Assembly (NCBI GenBank): GCA_027924585.1
Contig: BSBM01000123.1
Span: forward strand, 19,539,001 to 19,603,000
Reading direction: 5' to 3'
DNA from: Larix kaempferi
Lineage: Eukaryota > Streptophyta > Pinopsida > Pinales > Pinaceae
Length of the DNA stretch: 64,000 nt
Shown here: one piece after another, positions 12,112 to 23,793 of the stretch
Numbering within the stretch: position 1 is the stretch's first letter
Layout: each line of letters opens with the position of its first letter
Notes under the pieces: generated by a model
Databases searched by the model: none
Seen by the model: the letters and a program-made list of their open reading frames with translations, nothing else
What the model was told of the DNA's origin: nothing
Position numbers and translations under genes: made by a program

Positions 12112-12451
12112 GATGATGATGATGATGATGTTGATGATGATGATGATGACGATGATGGCTAATGGAGATGATGGTGATGATGATGATGATGATTATGATG
12201 TTGATGATGAAGATGATGGCGAATATGCAACACATCATCATCATACACAACATGATCCATAGCATGATCATCATCATCGTCGTCATCATCATCGTCATCA
12301 TCATAATTGTGAGAACGAGCAAGAGGATGATGATGACGACGATGATGATGATGATGATGACGATGATGAAGATGATGAAGATGTTGTTGGAGATGATGAC
12401 GAATATGCAACACATCATCATCGTCTTCGTCGTGATGATATGATGATGATA

Positions 12452-12490
<39 letters not shown>

Positions 12491-13787
12491 GTGGATGATG
12501 ATGAATATGAGTACGATGATGATGATGACTAATTTGGAGATTATGATGATGATGGCGATGATGATGATGATGAAGATGACAAGGAATATGCAACACATCA
12601 TCAACATCTTCATCATCATCATCAACTTCCTCCTCCTCATCATCATCATCATTGTGAGGATGCGGATGATGATGAGGATGAGGATGATGATGATGATGAT
12701 AGTCATCATAACAATCATCTTCATCATCCTCATCATACTCGTCATCACCATCATCCTTATCATGATGATGATGATGATGATGACGATGACGATGATGATG
12801 ATGAAAATGGTGATGATGATGATGACTAATGGAGATGATGATGATGATGATTTTGATGATGAAGAAGATGAAGAATGTGCAACACATCATTCTCATCATC
12901 ATCATCATCTTCATCATCATCAACAACATGATCATCATCATCACCATGATGATGATGATGATGATGATGATCATCATCATCATTGTGAGGCCGAGGATGA
13001 CGATGATGATGATGATGGTGGTGGTGGATGATGATGAACATGAGTACGATGATGAAGATGATGATGATGATGACGAATATGATGATCATCATAAAAATCA
13101 TCATATTCGTCATCATCATCATCGCCATCTTCATCATCCTCACCATCATCATCATCATCATATGATCATGGTCACGATGATCATTGTTTTCGTCATCATA
13201 ATCATCATCTTCATCATCCTCATCATACTTGTCATCGCCATCTTCTTCGTCATCATCATCATCATCATCTTCGTATCGTCATCATTTGATGATGATGATG
13301 ATGATGACGACGAAGATGTTGTTGATGATGATGATGAGGAAGAGGGTGATGACGAAGATGATGATGATGATGATGGTGGATGGTGATGAATATGAGTACG
13401 ATGATGAACATGATGATGATGTTGATGATCATCATACTCATCATCAACATCGTCATCATCATCTTCATCATCATTGCCATCAATGTTGATGATGAGGATG
13501 ATGATGATGATGACGTTGACGATGAAGATGATGACCTAGATGTTGATGAAGATGAGGAAGAAGGACGATGATGATGATGGTGTTGATGATGACAATGATG
13601 ATGATGACGAAGATGATGATGATGATGGTGATGAGGATGAAGAAGATGATTATGATGGAGATGATGTTGATGTTGATGAGGATGGTGATGAAGATGACGA
13701 TGATGAAGAAGATGACGATGGTGGAGATGTTGATGAGGAAGGGGGAGATGACAATGATGATGAAGATGTTGATGATGATGGTGATGG

Positions 13788-13818
<31 letters not shown>

Positions 13819-14262
13819 CATATTCATCATGATAATCATCATATTCATCACCATCATGATCATCATCCTTGTCACCATCATCCTCATCACCACCATCATC
13901 ATCATCATCACCATCATCCTCATCGTCATCTTCATCACCATTGCCATCATCATCATCACCATCACCATCATATCATCATCATCACCATCATCCTCATCGT
14001 CATCTTCATCACCATTTTCATCTTCATCACCATTGTCATCATCATCATCATCACCATTGTCATCATCATTATCATCACCATCATCATCATCTCATCATCA
14101 TCAGCATCATCAACATCATCATCAACATGTTCAACATCATTTTCATCTCCCCCTTCCTCATCAACATCTCCATCATCGTCATCTCCCCCTTCCTCATCAA
14201 CATCTCCATCATCGTCATCTTCTTCATCATCACATCTTCATCAACTTCATGTATCCCCTTGA
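10390..14262. repeat. Strand-switching GAT/ATC triplet array (~3.9 kb)
   Basis: Almost every triplet is GAT, GAC, GAA, GAG or a complement. Runs of GAT alternate with runs of ATC, producing many inverted segments able to form long hairpins. A longer motif, GACGAATATG(C/T)A(A/G)CACAT, recurs on both strands (near 10500, 10855, 11460 in reverse, 12220, 12400, 12585 and elsewhere). Higher-order units have therefore been duplicated and inverted. Frames of 60-270 codons here (poly-M/D/H/I/S) are artefacts and I do not call them genes. The array ends near 14262 with ATC-type units containing CCCCCTTCCTCATCAACATC. Confidence 0.9.
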
Positions 14263-15664
14263 CAAAGGAAATTAAATAAACCATACAAGGCATACAATAG
14301 CGCGTATGCGTGCGCGCTGTTCTTAATGTGTGCGTGCATGCTTTCAATCACGCGTGCGCATAGTTGCGCACGCGTGTTTGAATTCAAATTGTTTTTGGCG
14401 CCCTTGCAGGCTTGGAATTAGCTTCGGATTGTACCTTTAGGCTCGGTCTGATTTAGCCTTGATTTATAGTAGAAAATATCAAACGCTGCAACTTCATGTT
14501 TTTCAAAGCTAGTTCTGCATAAGCTCCACGAGTGCACTGCAGATGAAATTGCACACACTTGTCGAGCTCTGTGTGCAGATTCCAAATATATAATTTTTTA
14601 ATAGATTTGTTGTTGTTCTCTATTTTTAATTCATTTTAAACTGCACTCATGTCAAATTCGTAAAAAACATAGGTCATTTATTTGGCCTATAACTTTTGAT
14701 TGGCTTACCTATTTCGAAAACGGAAAAGAACCCATGTAAGAGCACGAAAATACCTACAACGTAAAAAAAAATGCATTTTGATTATTTTTAGACCATGATA
14801 TGGTGGATTAAAACTTGACAATGTCGTTTTAGGGCTTCACTGACTTCGTTTAAAATTTTGGAAAAATAGCCCCGCACAAGATTTTTCTGTTGCCTACGCC
14901 TCTACATATTTTTTTCTCGTAAATTGAAAATTTACATAGCAAACAGGCGGGTCAAAAAAACATGTGCATTATTTTTTAGAAAAAAAATAACATACCAATC
15001 TTCAAATAATGACATTTTGGGGTGGTTATACCACTTTTCCATAAATAAAAATTATATATTCCAGAAGGTCATCCATTTTTCTACGTTTCATCTTTTTACA
15101 CCTAATCGGAAAAAGTTTTGTAAGTACCTCTAATAATTGATTCTTAATGATAATATTTCTGTTTTTCCAGAATGTCATTGCAACTAACGTGTCATAATTG
15201 GGTATCATTACCTTGCACCATCCCATTTGTGACAAACCACTCGCTGGTCTAGGATTCAAATTTGAAGCCTTCAAGGTCTGTTTGAAGTTACAAAATTTCA
15301 ATCAAATAATAATATTGTGTTTGAACTTTGAAGTTATAGAATTTTAATCAAATAAAAAAAAATTAAATAATTGATGGGATCATGAATGGATAAAATGATG
15401 TACATACCTGTAAATTCATGGGATGTCAGTAATCTAGTCAGCCTTGAAGTTGAGCTCCTCAATGAAAACAAATTTCTTTATATATGTTTATGGCAGGCTG
15501 ACATTGCTAGCTTCACTCTGCAAACTCTCCTAGAGGACTGAAGGAGATAGGGTAGGTGGAACTTGGAAGTAGCTCAACCACGGTGGAGAAAAGGGTATAA
15601 GCAAAATATTGTTTGTATTCCTGTAATATTATATATTGATGGTCAGATACATGGAAGCATGGAA

Positions 15665-15815
15665 TTCGAGCATTGACTTGATACAACAAAGAAAACACAA
15701 GGTGGGACTCGAGAGCCGTAGGATTGACTTGATACAACAAAGAAAACACAGGGTGTGAGGCTGGGAGTCGTAGACGGTAGGATTAAATTGATACAACAAA
15801 GGAAACACAGGGCCG
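15665..15815. repeat. Three-copy ~50-60-bp tandem repeat
   Basis: TTGATACAACAAAGAAAACA recurs three times (near 15677, 15729 and 15788), each followed by an AGG-rich GC segment. The short minus-strand frames rich in FLCC repeats are translations of this unit. Confidence 0.75.
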
Positions 15816-16452
15816 TGGGAAGGGGCCACAGGCGGGAGCGACAACCTGCAACATTACAAGAATTTTCTGGATTGTGGAGTTTGTCTGAAATGCCAAATTC
15901 AGGGCACATTAACATAATATATTATACATTGAATACTCAATTAACTCACGGAGTCAGAAGTCATGAATTGGTATGTGATAACTGGTAACTTGGTAATCCC
16001 ACTGCCAGCAACACGTATGAGCCACCAACCATGTTTAATAAATTTGTTGCTTCCATTAAATGTGTTAAACACGTACGCCCTCACCGCTAACACGAGAACT
16101 TAGAAGCGTTCAAGCCATGGGTTGCACATTGTAAGCCCGTCCATGTAAGCTGGTCAATGATATTATTAGAGGCCTAATGGTCCATGATCCATCGATGATC
16201 AGACATGTGGATATCAGAGAGTAACCGAGTACCAAGTCTCACTCCCAAGTCACCTAGCTAGTAGCTGCATTCCCAATTTCCCACTGAAAACTATCGACGA
16301 GTGAAATTTGAAGCTGCCCTTCTGTTGCAATTTTAAACTGTAGTGGTTAATTTAATTATTGAAGGGCTTACCATGAAGTTTTTTTTTTTTTGCACAGTAA
16401 ATTTTGAGGTGGTCTTCTATGACGTGTAAAATGGCCTCTGAAGGGCCTTGAA

Positions 16453-16470
16453 GGCTTCAAATTTGAAGCC
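16453..16470. repeat. 18-bp perfect palindrome
   Basis: GGCTTCAAATTTGAAGCC is its own reverse complement. A related sequence (ATTCAAATTTGAAGCCTTCAA) lies near 15250, so the motif is dispersed locally. Confidence 0.8.
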
Positions 16471-16569
16471 TGATGCCAATGCCATTAGCATGGAAATGTG
16501 AAGGACAAGGTCGTAGGCCCATGCTATTAAGGGAAATTTGAAGGAAAATATTATCGAGTCTGTTGTAGG

Positions 16570-16645
16570 CCATTTAATGCGGCGGCAACATTAAATCCAA
16601 CGGCCTTGCTGCGGCATTAAATGACCTACCGCAGGCTGGATAATG
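16570..16645. repeat. Inverted repeat, possible small foldback
   Basis: The left arm GTAGGCCATTTAATGCGGCG is matched in reverse complement by GCGGCATTAAATGACCTAC, with a ~25-bp spacer. Weaker pairing continues outward (TATTATC / GATAAT). It may be a MITE remnant, but no target duplication was identified. Confidence 0.5.
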
Positions 16646-19152
16646 TTCACCAAATTTGAAGGGCAAAGTCATATTTTAATGGGAAGGAAGGATTATTATT
16701 CGTTTAACATTTTTATATTGATAAGTTAAAATAAATCATGTTTTAATTTTGACAAAGAAAAAAAAATATTCTATTAAATTTAAATTAATACATATTTTAA
16801 TATTAATGTTATTTTTAGATTGAAAAAAAGAATAATGTTAAACTATGTTATATTTAATAAGATGTTGAAATATAATTTTTAAACAAGTTGAATGTATCTA
16901 TAGTGGTTTGAACAAAACCAAAATTTGTTTTCTCTCTTATAAGGATCGATACAAGAGATTGACATTCTTTAATCCAAAAAACTACCATATAAATCTCAAA
17001 ACACCATGGTATTGGCTTCTTGAATCTTTCAAATACATACATAATGCTTAAAATATACAATTTATGTTTGAATCAAACATTTAATCTAAACAATAACAAG
17101 TACAAACATTAGTAAAATTCTATAGAACAATTTTCACTCTAGAACTTTAAGATGTTTACATGCAACTTTGGGAATTCTTTGTAGTCTAAACATCTAGTAA
17201 CCATAATGTGGTTTGATAAATATACCCTAAAATATTTCACAATTGGAACCTTAACTAGATATTCATCTCAATTTATGGGATGTAGTGAAGATACTCTAAT
17301 TTGAGCCCATTAGGAGTGGTCGCCATGGTCAAAGGAAAGATTAATAGGGTTTTGTTATCCAGTTTTGAGATTAGTGCTCAAGATATTCATCAAAAGTTAT
17401 AGTTGTTGAAAAATATGAAATCATCTTGTGGAAAATGTCCTATCTTATTGTAACTAGGATTAATTGCCACAATTTAAATTAGATTCATAATTTTCATGGA
17501 AACTGAGTTCCAATGGCACAAATGCAAAATCAAGTTCTACTTTACCAAACACAATCTCCCTAAAATATTATTTCAATAACTACTTGCAACCAATTGCTAA
17601 TATGATACACCAAGATAAATTCTTGCAAAAACAATAGTCCAAAATGACATTTAATTGAAGAAACATTTCTTCAACATACTTTTGTAGGTGTTCAACACCA
17701 ACTTCTTGAGAAATCCCCTCGAGCATGTTTTACAATTAATTTAATGTTCATTGCTTTGAATATGATATTCAACATGCAGATTGGTAGCCACAGGTATACT
17801 AATGTATGCCCAACATTGAAATTGCTTGCCACAAGTGTAGCAATCTATATTATCTATCGAAAGAAAAGGTAAAGAAGTTGTGAAAGGAACCAATAGCACT
17901 AACAAACTAACATGTTCATGTATCGGTCTAGTATATTATATCACTTTGAAATTCATCAAATACATTTTGTATCAAATTTCAAGTTTGTATTCTTAAAAAT
18001 TAAATATTGAAATATTTTAAAATACATTTTGTATCACGTTTCAAGTTTATATTCTTAAAAATTAAATATTGTAATTGCAATGATATAGAATAATTCTCAC
18101 TTATCATTAACAAATAATTTTTTAAATTTAATTTTCTTTAACTTTATCTCCTGGCTAAAGGTAAAAGACAATGAAGAATTCAAATTTGATCCGTGATGCC
18201 TTTCACGATATTATCCAAAATATAACACAATCGTTTTGGTGAAAATAAAATCTACAAGAAGCATAATTTTAGGTTGTGTTAAGATTTAAAAAAGATAAAG
18301 ATGGTTTTAAATTAAAAAAAAAAGAAAGTTTTAGGTTGTTTGTTTTATGATCTTTAAAGGTTTTGCTGGTTTCAAAAGTCTTTAAAACCTTTAAATTTGT
18401 CATGTCTTTGAAACTTTACATGTTTTCAACATCAAAATATTTTCAAAATTCCTATTTAAAATTAAAAAAATAAAACAAAATACTTATTATATACTTTATC
18501 CAATTATAAAATCAACAAAAAACATAATGACACATTGTTTATAATTTTTAGAAGTTTTGGCTACTTTATACATTGTTTTTGAATTTTCGAAGTTTTCAAT
18601 AACATCCTTAAAAACCTTTAAAACTCAATGGTATAGGAATTATGTTTTTTAGTCCCTGTTGGTCTGCCAAGCAGTAATGGCTGTAGAATCGTTTTGTGCG
18701 ATTGTATTAGTCCCTGCACACGTTCCAACATGTTTTATCCAAAATAATTTAGGTTATATTCCCTTCTACCCAATCAATAAATTGTGAGACTTATTTGGCC
18801 TCTTATCGAGGGACATACTACTTTTGTCTGTTTTTTGCCATAACCACCACGACATGCATTGCACTTGCCACGTATACTATCAGGTCATATCATCTCAGGG
18901 TTGTTGAGAGGGATGCTATTATATTGGAAGGAATCAATCATCTGGTTTAATACGTTTGAACATTGGCTTCATTGTCCTCCCTTCCGCAATCAGACGGCTT
19001 CACTATTCTCTGCCGGAAATCTTGTTGGACTTGGCCTTAACTCTCCCGAATATTGATAAGTATTAGATAGATTCATCTATCCCGTGGAAATGAATCTCAG
19101 GTAGCTTCAGGGAAGTCAGATTCAAGAGGGTAACAACTTTCACCAGAGGCTC

Positions 19153-19527
19153 TGTTAGGAACCCATGTCTTTACTTTGTTAGTATATTGTTGTTGGACGC
19201 ATATGCTTTGTAAGTCATCCCGTAGTATTTGTTGATCAATAGTTTGTGTTATTGTTGTTGGCACATATGCTTTGTAATTCGCTCATAGTATTGTTGATCC
19301 ATAGTTTGTAGTGACCCATGGTTTTGACCCATAGTATTGGTGCCTAGACTTAGTATATAAGTGTGTGTTGAGGCCTATGAAAGGACCGTAAAGTTATTTG
19401 TATTGAGCTTGCTCAAAGGAGGTTGCCCCCTCGAAGTGGCCTGTGATCAATATAAAAGTGATTTTGAGTTTTGTCATTTCTACTATTTCGCATATTCTTA
19501 TTAATTAATTGTTGCAGGTGCTTCACA
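19153..19527 (+). repeat. 5' LTR of the gypsy element
   Basis: Starts TGTTAGGAACCCATG and ends GGTGCTTCACA, bounded by TG...CA. It contains a TATATAAG-like box (AGTATATAAGTGTG near 19360) and GATCAATATAAAAG nearer the 3' end, plausible promoter and poly(A) signals. The left flank GGCTC is the target duplication. Confidence 0.92.
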
Positions 19528-19529
19528 TT

Positions 19530-19540
19530 TGGTATCAGAG
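19530..19540 (+). other. Primer-binding site (initiator Met-tRNA type)
   Basis: TGGTATCAGAG begins two bases after the LTR end and matches the plant initiator-tRNA-Met primer site TGGTATCAGAGC, used to prime minus-strand cDNA. Confidence 0.88.
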
Positions 19541-20150
19541 TACTTTCTTGGGCTCGCTGGGTGAAAATTCTGCCAATTTTTTTTCGCATCTGTTGCAGGT
19601 TCGGATTTGGGAATAATCCCTATCCGCTTAACTATGGGAAGTACTTGGGCATAAGCCCTAAAACTCATTAGGAGTACCACAGGAACCTCGAAGTAGCTGG
19701 CCCATTGAGAGGACCTGCCAGCGAAAAGGGAAACGACCCCTACCTGATTGACTAGTTCCCACCTGTGAGGTAAACCAAGAGCTGTCGTTTGTGGCAAAGT
19801 AGTTATCAGTTTTACTTGAGCCGTGGAGTGAGGGGTACTACCCCAATACGCAAGCCGTCAGACAGAATTGGTGGCCGAGTGAAACCCCTGAACTGTTAGG
19901 AAGCCGCACATCCCTGGGGTCCATATCTATTTTCAGCTGAACTGTTGTCGATCATTGTTGCGCCATTTCAGATCCAGCCATTCAGATCCATTCTAAAAGC
20001 CGTTCTTGATCCATCCATTTTCAATCCATTTAGTGTCGTTTCATATCCCTCTGTTTCCGCTCACTTCTGGGCCATTGGATATCTATCTATTTAAGATCCC
20101 TTCCAAGCCGTAGCCACTCCATTCTGTGAAAAAAAAAAAAAATCCTGTTT

Positions 20151-20640
20151 ATGGTTGTCACCCGCGTAGGAGCAAAAACCATGGAAGAAGCACTTGCAAC
20201 CATCCAAGCCAAACTCCAGGATCTGGATGAAAAATTTCTCGGCCTCCATCTTGAACATTCAGCTATGAACAACAAACGTAGTGCGAGTCTTCATCAGACA
20301 ATGGGTTCTCTTCTTCCAGCAATTTCCGTTGTCCGAAGCTTGATTTTCCTCGCTTCAATGGTACTGATCCAACTGGATGGATCTATCGTGCAGAACAGTA
20401 TTTCAGTCTGCATAATACTTTTGATGTCAACAAAGTTCCGCTTTCATCCTTTCATTTGGAACAGGAATCTCTTCAATGGTACCGTTGGTACATCAAGGCT
20501 CATGAAGAGACAAAATGGCCCGACTTTTGCCAGCTCCTTTTGCAACGATTTGGTCCTAGTGCTTTTGATGACTTCACAGGAGCCCTCACTAAACTTCGCC
20601 AAATTGGATGTGGATTCTCCGCCTACCTCTGAAATTGGTG
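20151..20640 (+). pseudogene. Gypsy gag remnant
   Basis: The start (MVVTRVGAKTMEEALATIQA, coiled-coil-like) is in one frame. After a frameshift near 20320 the gag core continues in another frame as PKLDFPRFNGTDPTGWIYRA, then EQYFSLHN and LEQESLQWYRWY...WPDFCQLLLQRFG, the typical retrotransposon gag domain. It ends at a stop near 20632. Gag would form the virus-like particle. No CCHC zinc knuckle is visible before the protease. Confidence 0.8.
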
Positions 20641-20765
20641 ACGAAGATATAGAAACAATGGATGCTTAGGTTGACATTCAGGAGCCGCCTATTGACCCTC
20701 CGTCTTAGGATGACCAGCCAGAGATATCTCTCCATGCTTTAGTTGGAATCACCACCCCCCAAACA

Positions 20766-21500
20766 ATGCGGGTCAGGGGTTACTTCAAGAAGCTTCCTCT
20801 TACAATACTCATTGATTCTGGTAGCGCTCATAATTTCATTGACCCTCGGATCGCCAAACAAGCTGATTGTTTTATCCATCCTTGCTCCAACTTTGAAGTC
20901 ATGGTTTCCAATGGGGGCACCTTACCTTGCAAAGGGAAGTGTCGAAATGTGCGTATCTCTATGGGAGATTATACCTTGCGCTCTGACATGTTTGGCTTGA
21001 CCTTAGGCGGATGTGATGTGGTTTTGGGCGCTCAATGGCTACGCACACTTGGCCCTATCTTATGTGATTTTGCTGAACTTTGGATGCAGTTTTCCCTCAA
21101 TGGACAAAAACACACATTGACAGGATTACAACCAGGGTCTCTCAGCATCATCAACTCACATCGCATGGAAAAACTCCTCAAGAATAATTCACATGGTGTC
21201 ATCGCTCAGATCCATTCCATTCACATGCAACCATCAGTGGTCCCCACTACTCCTTTGGATCTACAACAAATTATGGATCGATATACAGGTGTCTTTGCTG
21301 AACTAGTGGGATTGCCACCTTCAAGGCCAGAAGACCATCGTATTCAGCTCCTTCCTGGAAACATTCCTCCCAACATCAGACCCTATCGCTACCCATTTCA
21401 CCAAAAAACGTAGATTGAAATGCTCGTTCAAGACTTATTGAAGCAAGGTATTATTCTCCCAAGCACTAGTTCCTTTTCTTCTCCAGTTCTTCTTGTCCGC
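20766..21500 (+). pseudogene. Gypsy protease and start of reverse transcriptase
   Basis: The aspartic protease motif LIDSGSAHNFID is near residue 16, followed by a complete protease fold (GCDVVLGAQWLRTLGP). The N-terminal RT region then appears (GVFAELVGLPPSRPEDHRI, RPYRYP), interrupted by TAG at 21411, and continues to SSPVLLVR near 21500. The frame then jumps directly to RNase H-proximal sequence. The palm/finger region, including the YxDD catalytic motif, is missing. A ~0.5-0.6-kb internal deletion is inferred from the usual domain length. Confidence 0.85.
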
Positions 21501-21890
21501 ATTTGACAAACTGAAACAAGCTATGTGTACTACACCTGTTCTAGCTATGCCCGATTTTTCCAAGCCCTTCACTATTGAGAGTGATGCTTGTGACAATGGA
21601 CTTGGTGCTGTTCTCCTTCAAGATGAACACCCCATTGCATTCACCAGCAAATCCCTTTCAGGTAAGAATTTAGCTGCCTCTACATATGAGAAGTAAATGA
21701 TGGCTATTTTGCATGCAGTACAGAAGTGGCGACCATACCTATTAGGGAATCATTTATGCATCAAGACTGATCACTAGAGTCTGAAATATTTCTTGGAACA
21801 GTGTGTCTCCTCTCTAGCACAACAAAAATGGTTTAGCAAACTCACGGGTTATGACTATGAGATCACTTAAAAGAAGGGTAAAGACAATAT
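21501..21890 (+). pseudogene. Gypsy RT C-terminus and RNase H
   Basis: Begins AFDKLKQAMCTTPVLAMPDF and continues through ESDACDNGLGAVLLQDEHPI (RNase H start) and SKSLSGKNLAASTYEK, then a TAA. The frame resumes as MMAILHAVQKWRPYLLGNH with further stops (near 21776 and 21868), ending at KKGKDNIVADALSR, the conserved RNase H/connection motif. Confidence 0.85.
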
Positions 21891-21891
21891 T

Positions 21892-23388
21892 GTGGCAGAT
21901 GCTCTTTCTCGCACATTTGATGCCCAAGGTTCTCTTTCAGCTATTTCTATGCCTGTTCCAAATTGGTTGCAATCTGTTCAACAGGGTTATGTCAATGACT
22001 CTTCCTTATCTCAAATCATCCAACGCTTGACCGACAACCCTTCTATTGTACCATATTACTCTTGGGATGGTGCTTCTCTGAGATACAAGGGTCGTCTGGT
22101 GCTTCCCCAGAGCACAGATCTTCAACAGGTTGTCTTCTATGAACTCCATGCTTCTCCATCAGCAGGGCACTCTGGGTTCCTCAAAACGTATGAACGGGAA
22201 CGACGTAACTTCATTTGGCAGGGAATGAAAAGGACAATTCAACAGATGGTGGCTGAATGTGATGCTTTCCAGCGTGATAAGGGTGAAACAACACTCCTTC
22301 CAGAATTGCTCGAACCCTTGCCCATACCTACACGGATTTGGATAAATATTTCTATGGATTTCATTGAAGGGCTCCCTAAATATGGAGGCAAGATATTGAT
22401 TCTCGTTGTGGTTGATTGCCTCTCCAAATATAGTCATTTTTGTGCTCTCAGCCATCCCTATATAACCTCCTCAGTCGCTCAAATTTTCCTGGACCAGATC
22501 TTTTGTCTTCATGGAATCCCTTCTTCCATTGTCTCGGATCGTGATGCGACTTTCACCAGTAATTTTTGAACATAAATATTTCCCCACATTGGCACCAAAC
22601 TGAAGATGAGTTCAGGGTATCACCCACAAACAGATGGTCAGACTGAAATTATCAATAAATGCTTAGAAACTTATCTTCGTTGCTTCACCTCTGAACAACA
22701 ACATCAGTGGGCAACGTGGCTACCTCTCGCTGAATGGTGGTACAATACCTCTTACCACACTGCCTCTAAAATGACCCCATATGAAGCAGTCTATGGTCAG
22801 GCACCTCCAGTTCTTCTTCCATACACCCCCAATAGTTCACCAGTTCAGGAAGTTGACATGGTCCTTCGAAACTGCGATCAGATTCTTCGCATTTTGCGGG
22901 ACAATCTTCACATGGCAAGAAATCGCATGAAGCAACAAGCTGATCAACACCGTTCTGAGCGCACTTTTCAAGAAGGCGATATGGTTTTTTTTCGTCTCCA
23001 TCCATACAAGAAATCCTCCCTGAAACTCAAAGGGCATCATAAGCTCGCTCCAAAGTTTTATGGGCCATATCAGGTTCTTCAGAAGATTGGGTCCGTTGCT
23101 TATAAATTGGAACTTCCTCCTTCTTCCCACATTCATCCAGTATTTCATGTCTCTTGTCTAAAGAAAGTTCTTGGCACCAACATCAGTGGACAAACTATTT
23201 TACCCGAACTGGATAATGAAGGATCCATCGTTTTGGAGCCAGAGGCCATCCTCAATCGGCAGACTCGTCAGCTTCGATCTCGCTCTATCACAGAGGTCTT
23301 AATTCAGTGGCATGGCATGCAACCAGAGGATGCTACATGGAAACCACTCCTTCAGATTCAACAACAATTTCCACATCTAAAGCTTTGA
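21892..23388 (+). pseudogene. Gypsy integrase with C-terminal chromodomain
   Basis: The HHCC zinc finger reads ...ELHASPSAGHSGFLKT...ECDAFQRDK; the second Cys is replaced by Phe. Catalytic core residues are D in SMDFIEGLP, D in IVSDRDATFTSNF and E in GQTEIINKCLE. A stop at 22567 separates the second D from the E. The C-terminal part includes KLAPKFYGPYQVLQKIGSVA and a chromodomain-like end (LIQWHGMQPEDATWKP, near 23300-23345), which places the element among chromoviruses. Chromodomains steer integration to particular chromatin. Confidence 0.85.
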
Positions 23389-23405
23389 GGACAAAGCTTT
23401 TTTTT

Positions 23406-23418
23406 AAGGGGGAGGGGA
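23406..23418 (+). other. Polypurine tract
   Basis: AAGGGGGAGGGGA lies immediately before the right LTR (TGTTAGG...). It is the plus-strand primer of LTR retrotransposons. Confidence 0.88.
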
Positions 23419-23793
23419 TGTTAGGAACCCATGTCTTTACTTTGTTAGTATATTGTTGTTGGACGCATATGCTTTGTAAGTTGTCCCGTAGTATTTGTTG
23501 ATCAATAGTTTGTGTTATTGTTGTTCGTGCATATGCTTTGTAAGTCGCCCGTAGTATTGTTGATCCATAGTTTGTAGTGGCCCATGGTTTTCACCCATAG
23601 TATTGGCACCTAGACTTAGTATATAAGTGTGTGTTGAGGCCTATGAAAGGACCGTGAAGTTATTTGTATTGAGCTTTCTCAAAGGAGGTTTCCCCCTCGA
23701 AGTGGCCTACGATCAATATAAAAGTGATTTTGAGTTCTTTCATTTCTACTATTTTGCATATTCTTATTAATTAAGTGTTGCAGGTGCTTCATA
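23419..23793 (+). repeat. 3' LTR of the gypsy element
   Basis: 375 bp, the same length as the left LTR. It ends CTTCATA rather than CTTCACA, a C-to-T change at the terminal CA, and is followed by the GGCTC target duplication. Confidence 0.92.

Larger units (their letters stand above)
14263..19147. other. AT-rich intergenic DNA, no gene recognised
   Basis: Begins with a CpG-rich patch (about 14297-14375, ACGCGTGCGCATAGTTGCGC) and is then AT-rich. It contains a short tandem repeat at 15.67-15.81 kb, a palindrome at 16453, an inverted repeat at 16.57-16.64 kb, and a ~63-bp duplication near 17.96-18.08 kb sharing ATACATTTTGTATCA. No open frame has a recognisable domain. Confidence 0.5.
19153..23793 (+). 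mobile_element. Ty3/gypsy chromovirus, RT core deleted
   Basis: A complete insertion: two 375-bp LTRs, a 5-bp target duplication GGCTC (19148-19152 and 23794-23798), a Met-tRNA-type primer site just inside the left LTR, a polypurine tract before the right LTR, and gag-protease-RNase H-integrase-chromodomain remnants in order. By my count the LTRs differ at 22 of 375 positions with no gap (about 94% identical). The insertion is therefore not recent. Frameshifts in gag, several stops, a missing reverse-transcriptase core and a damaged integrase zinc finger mean it cannot move by itself. Confidence 0.93.

Noticed and set aside
10363-14347. Many overlapping frames of 60-270 codons rich in M, D, H, I and S
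   Set aside because: They are translations of GAT/ATC triplets in all frames and both strands; no complex sequence or start context.
22159-23148. Minus-strand frames inside the gypsy integrase
   Set aside because: Shadow frames of the plus-strand integrase, which has all expected catalytic motifs.
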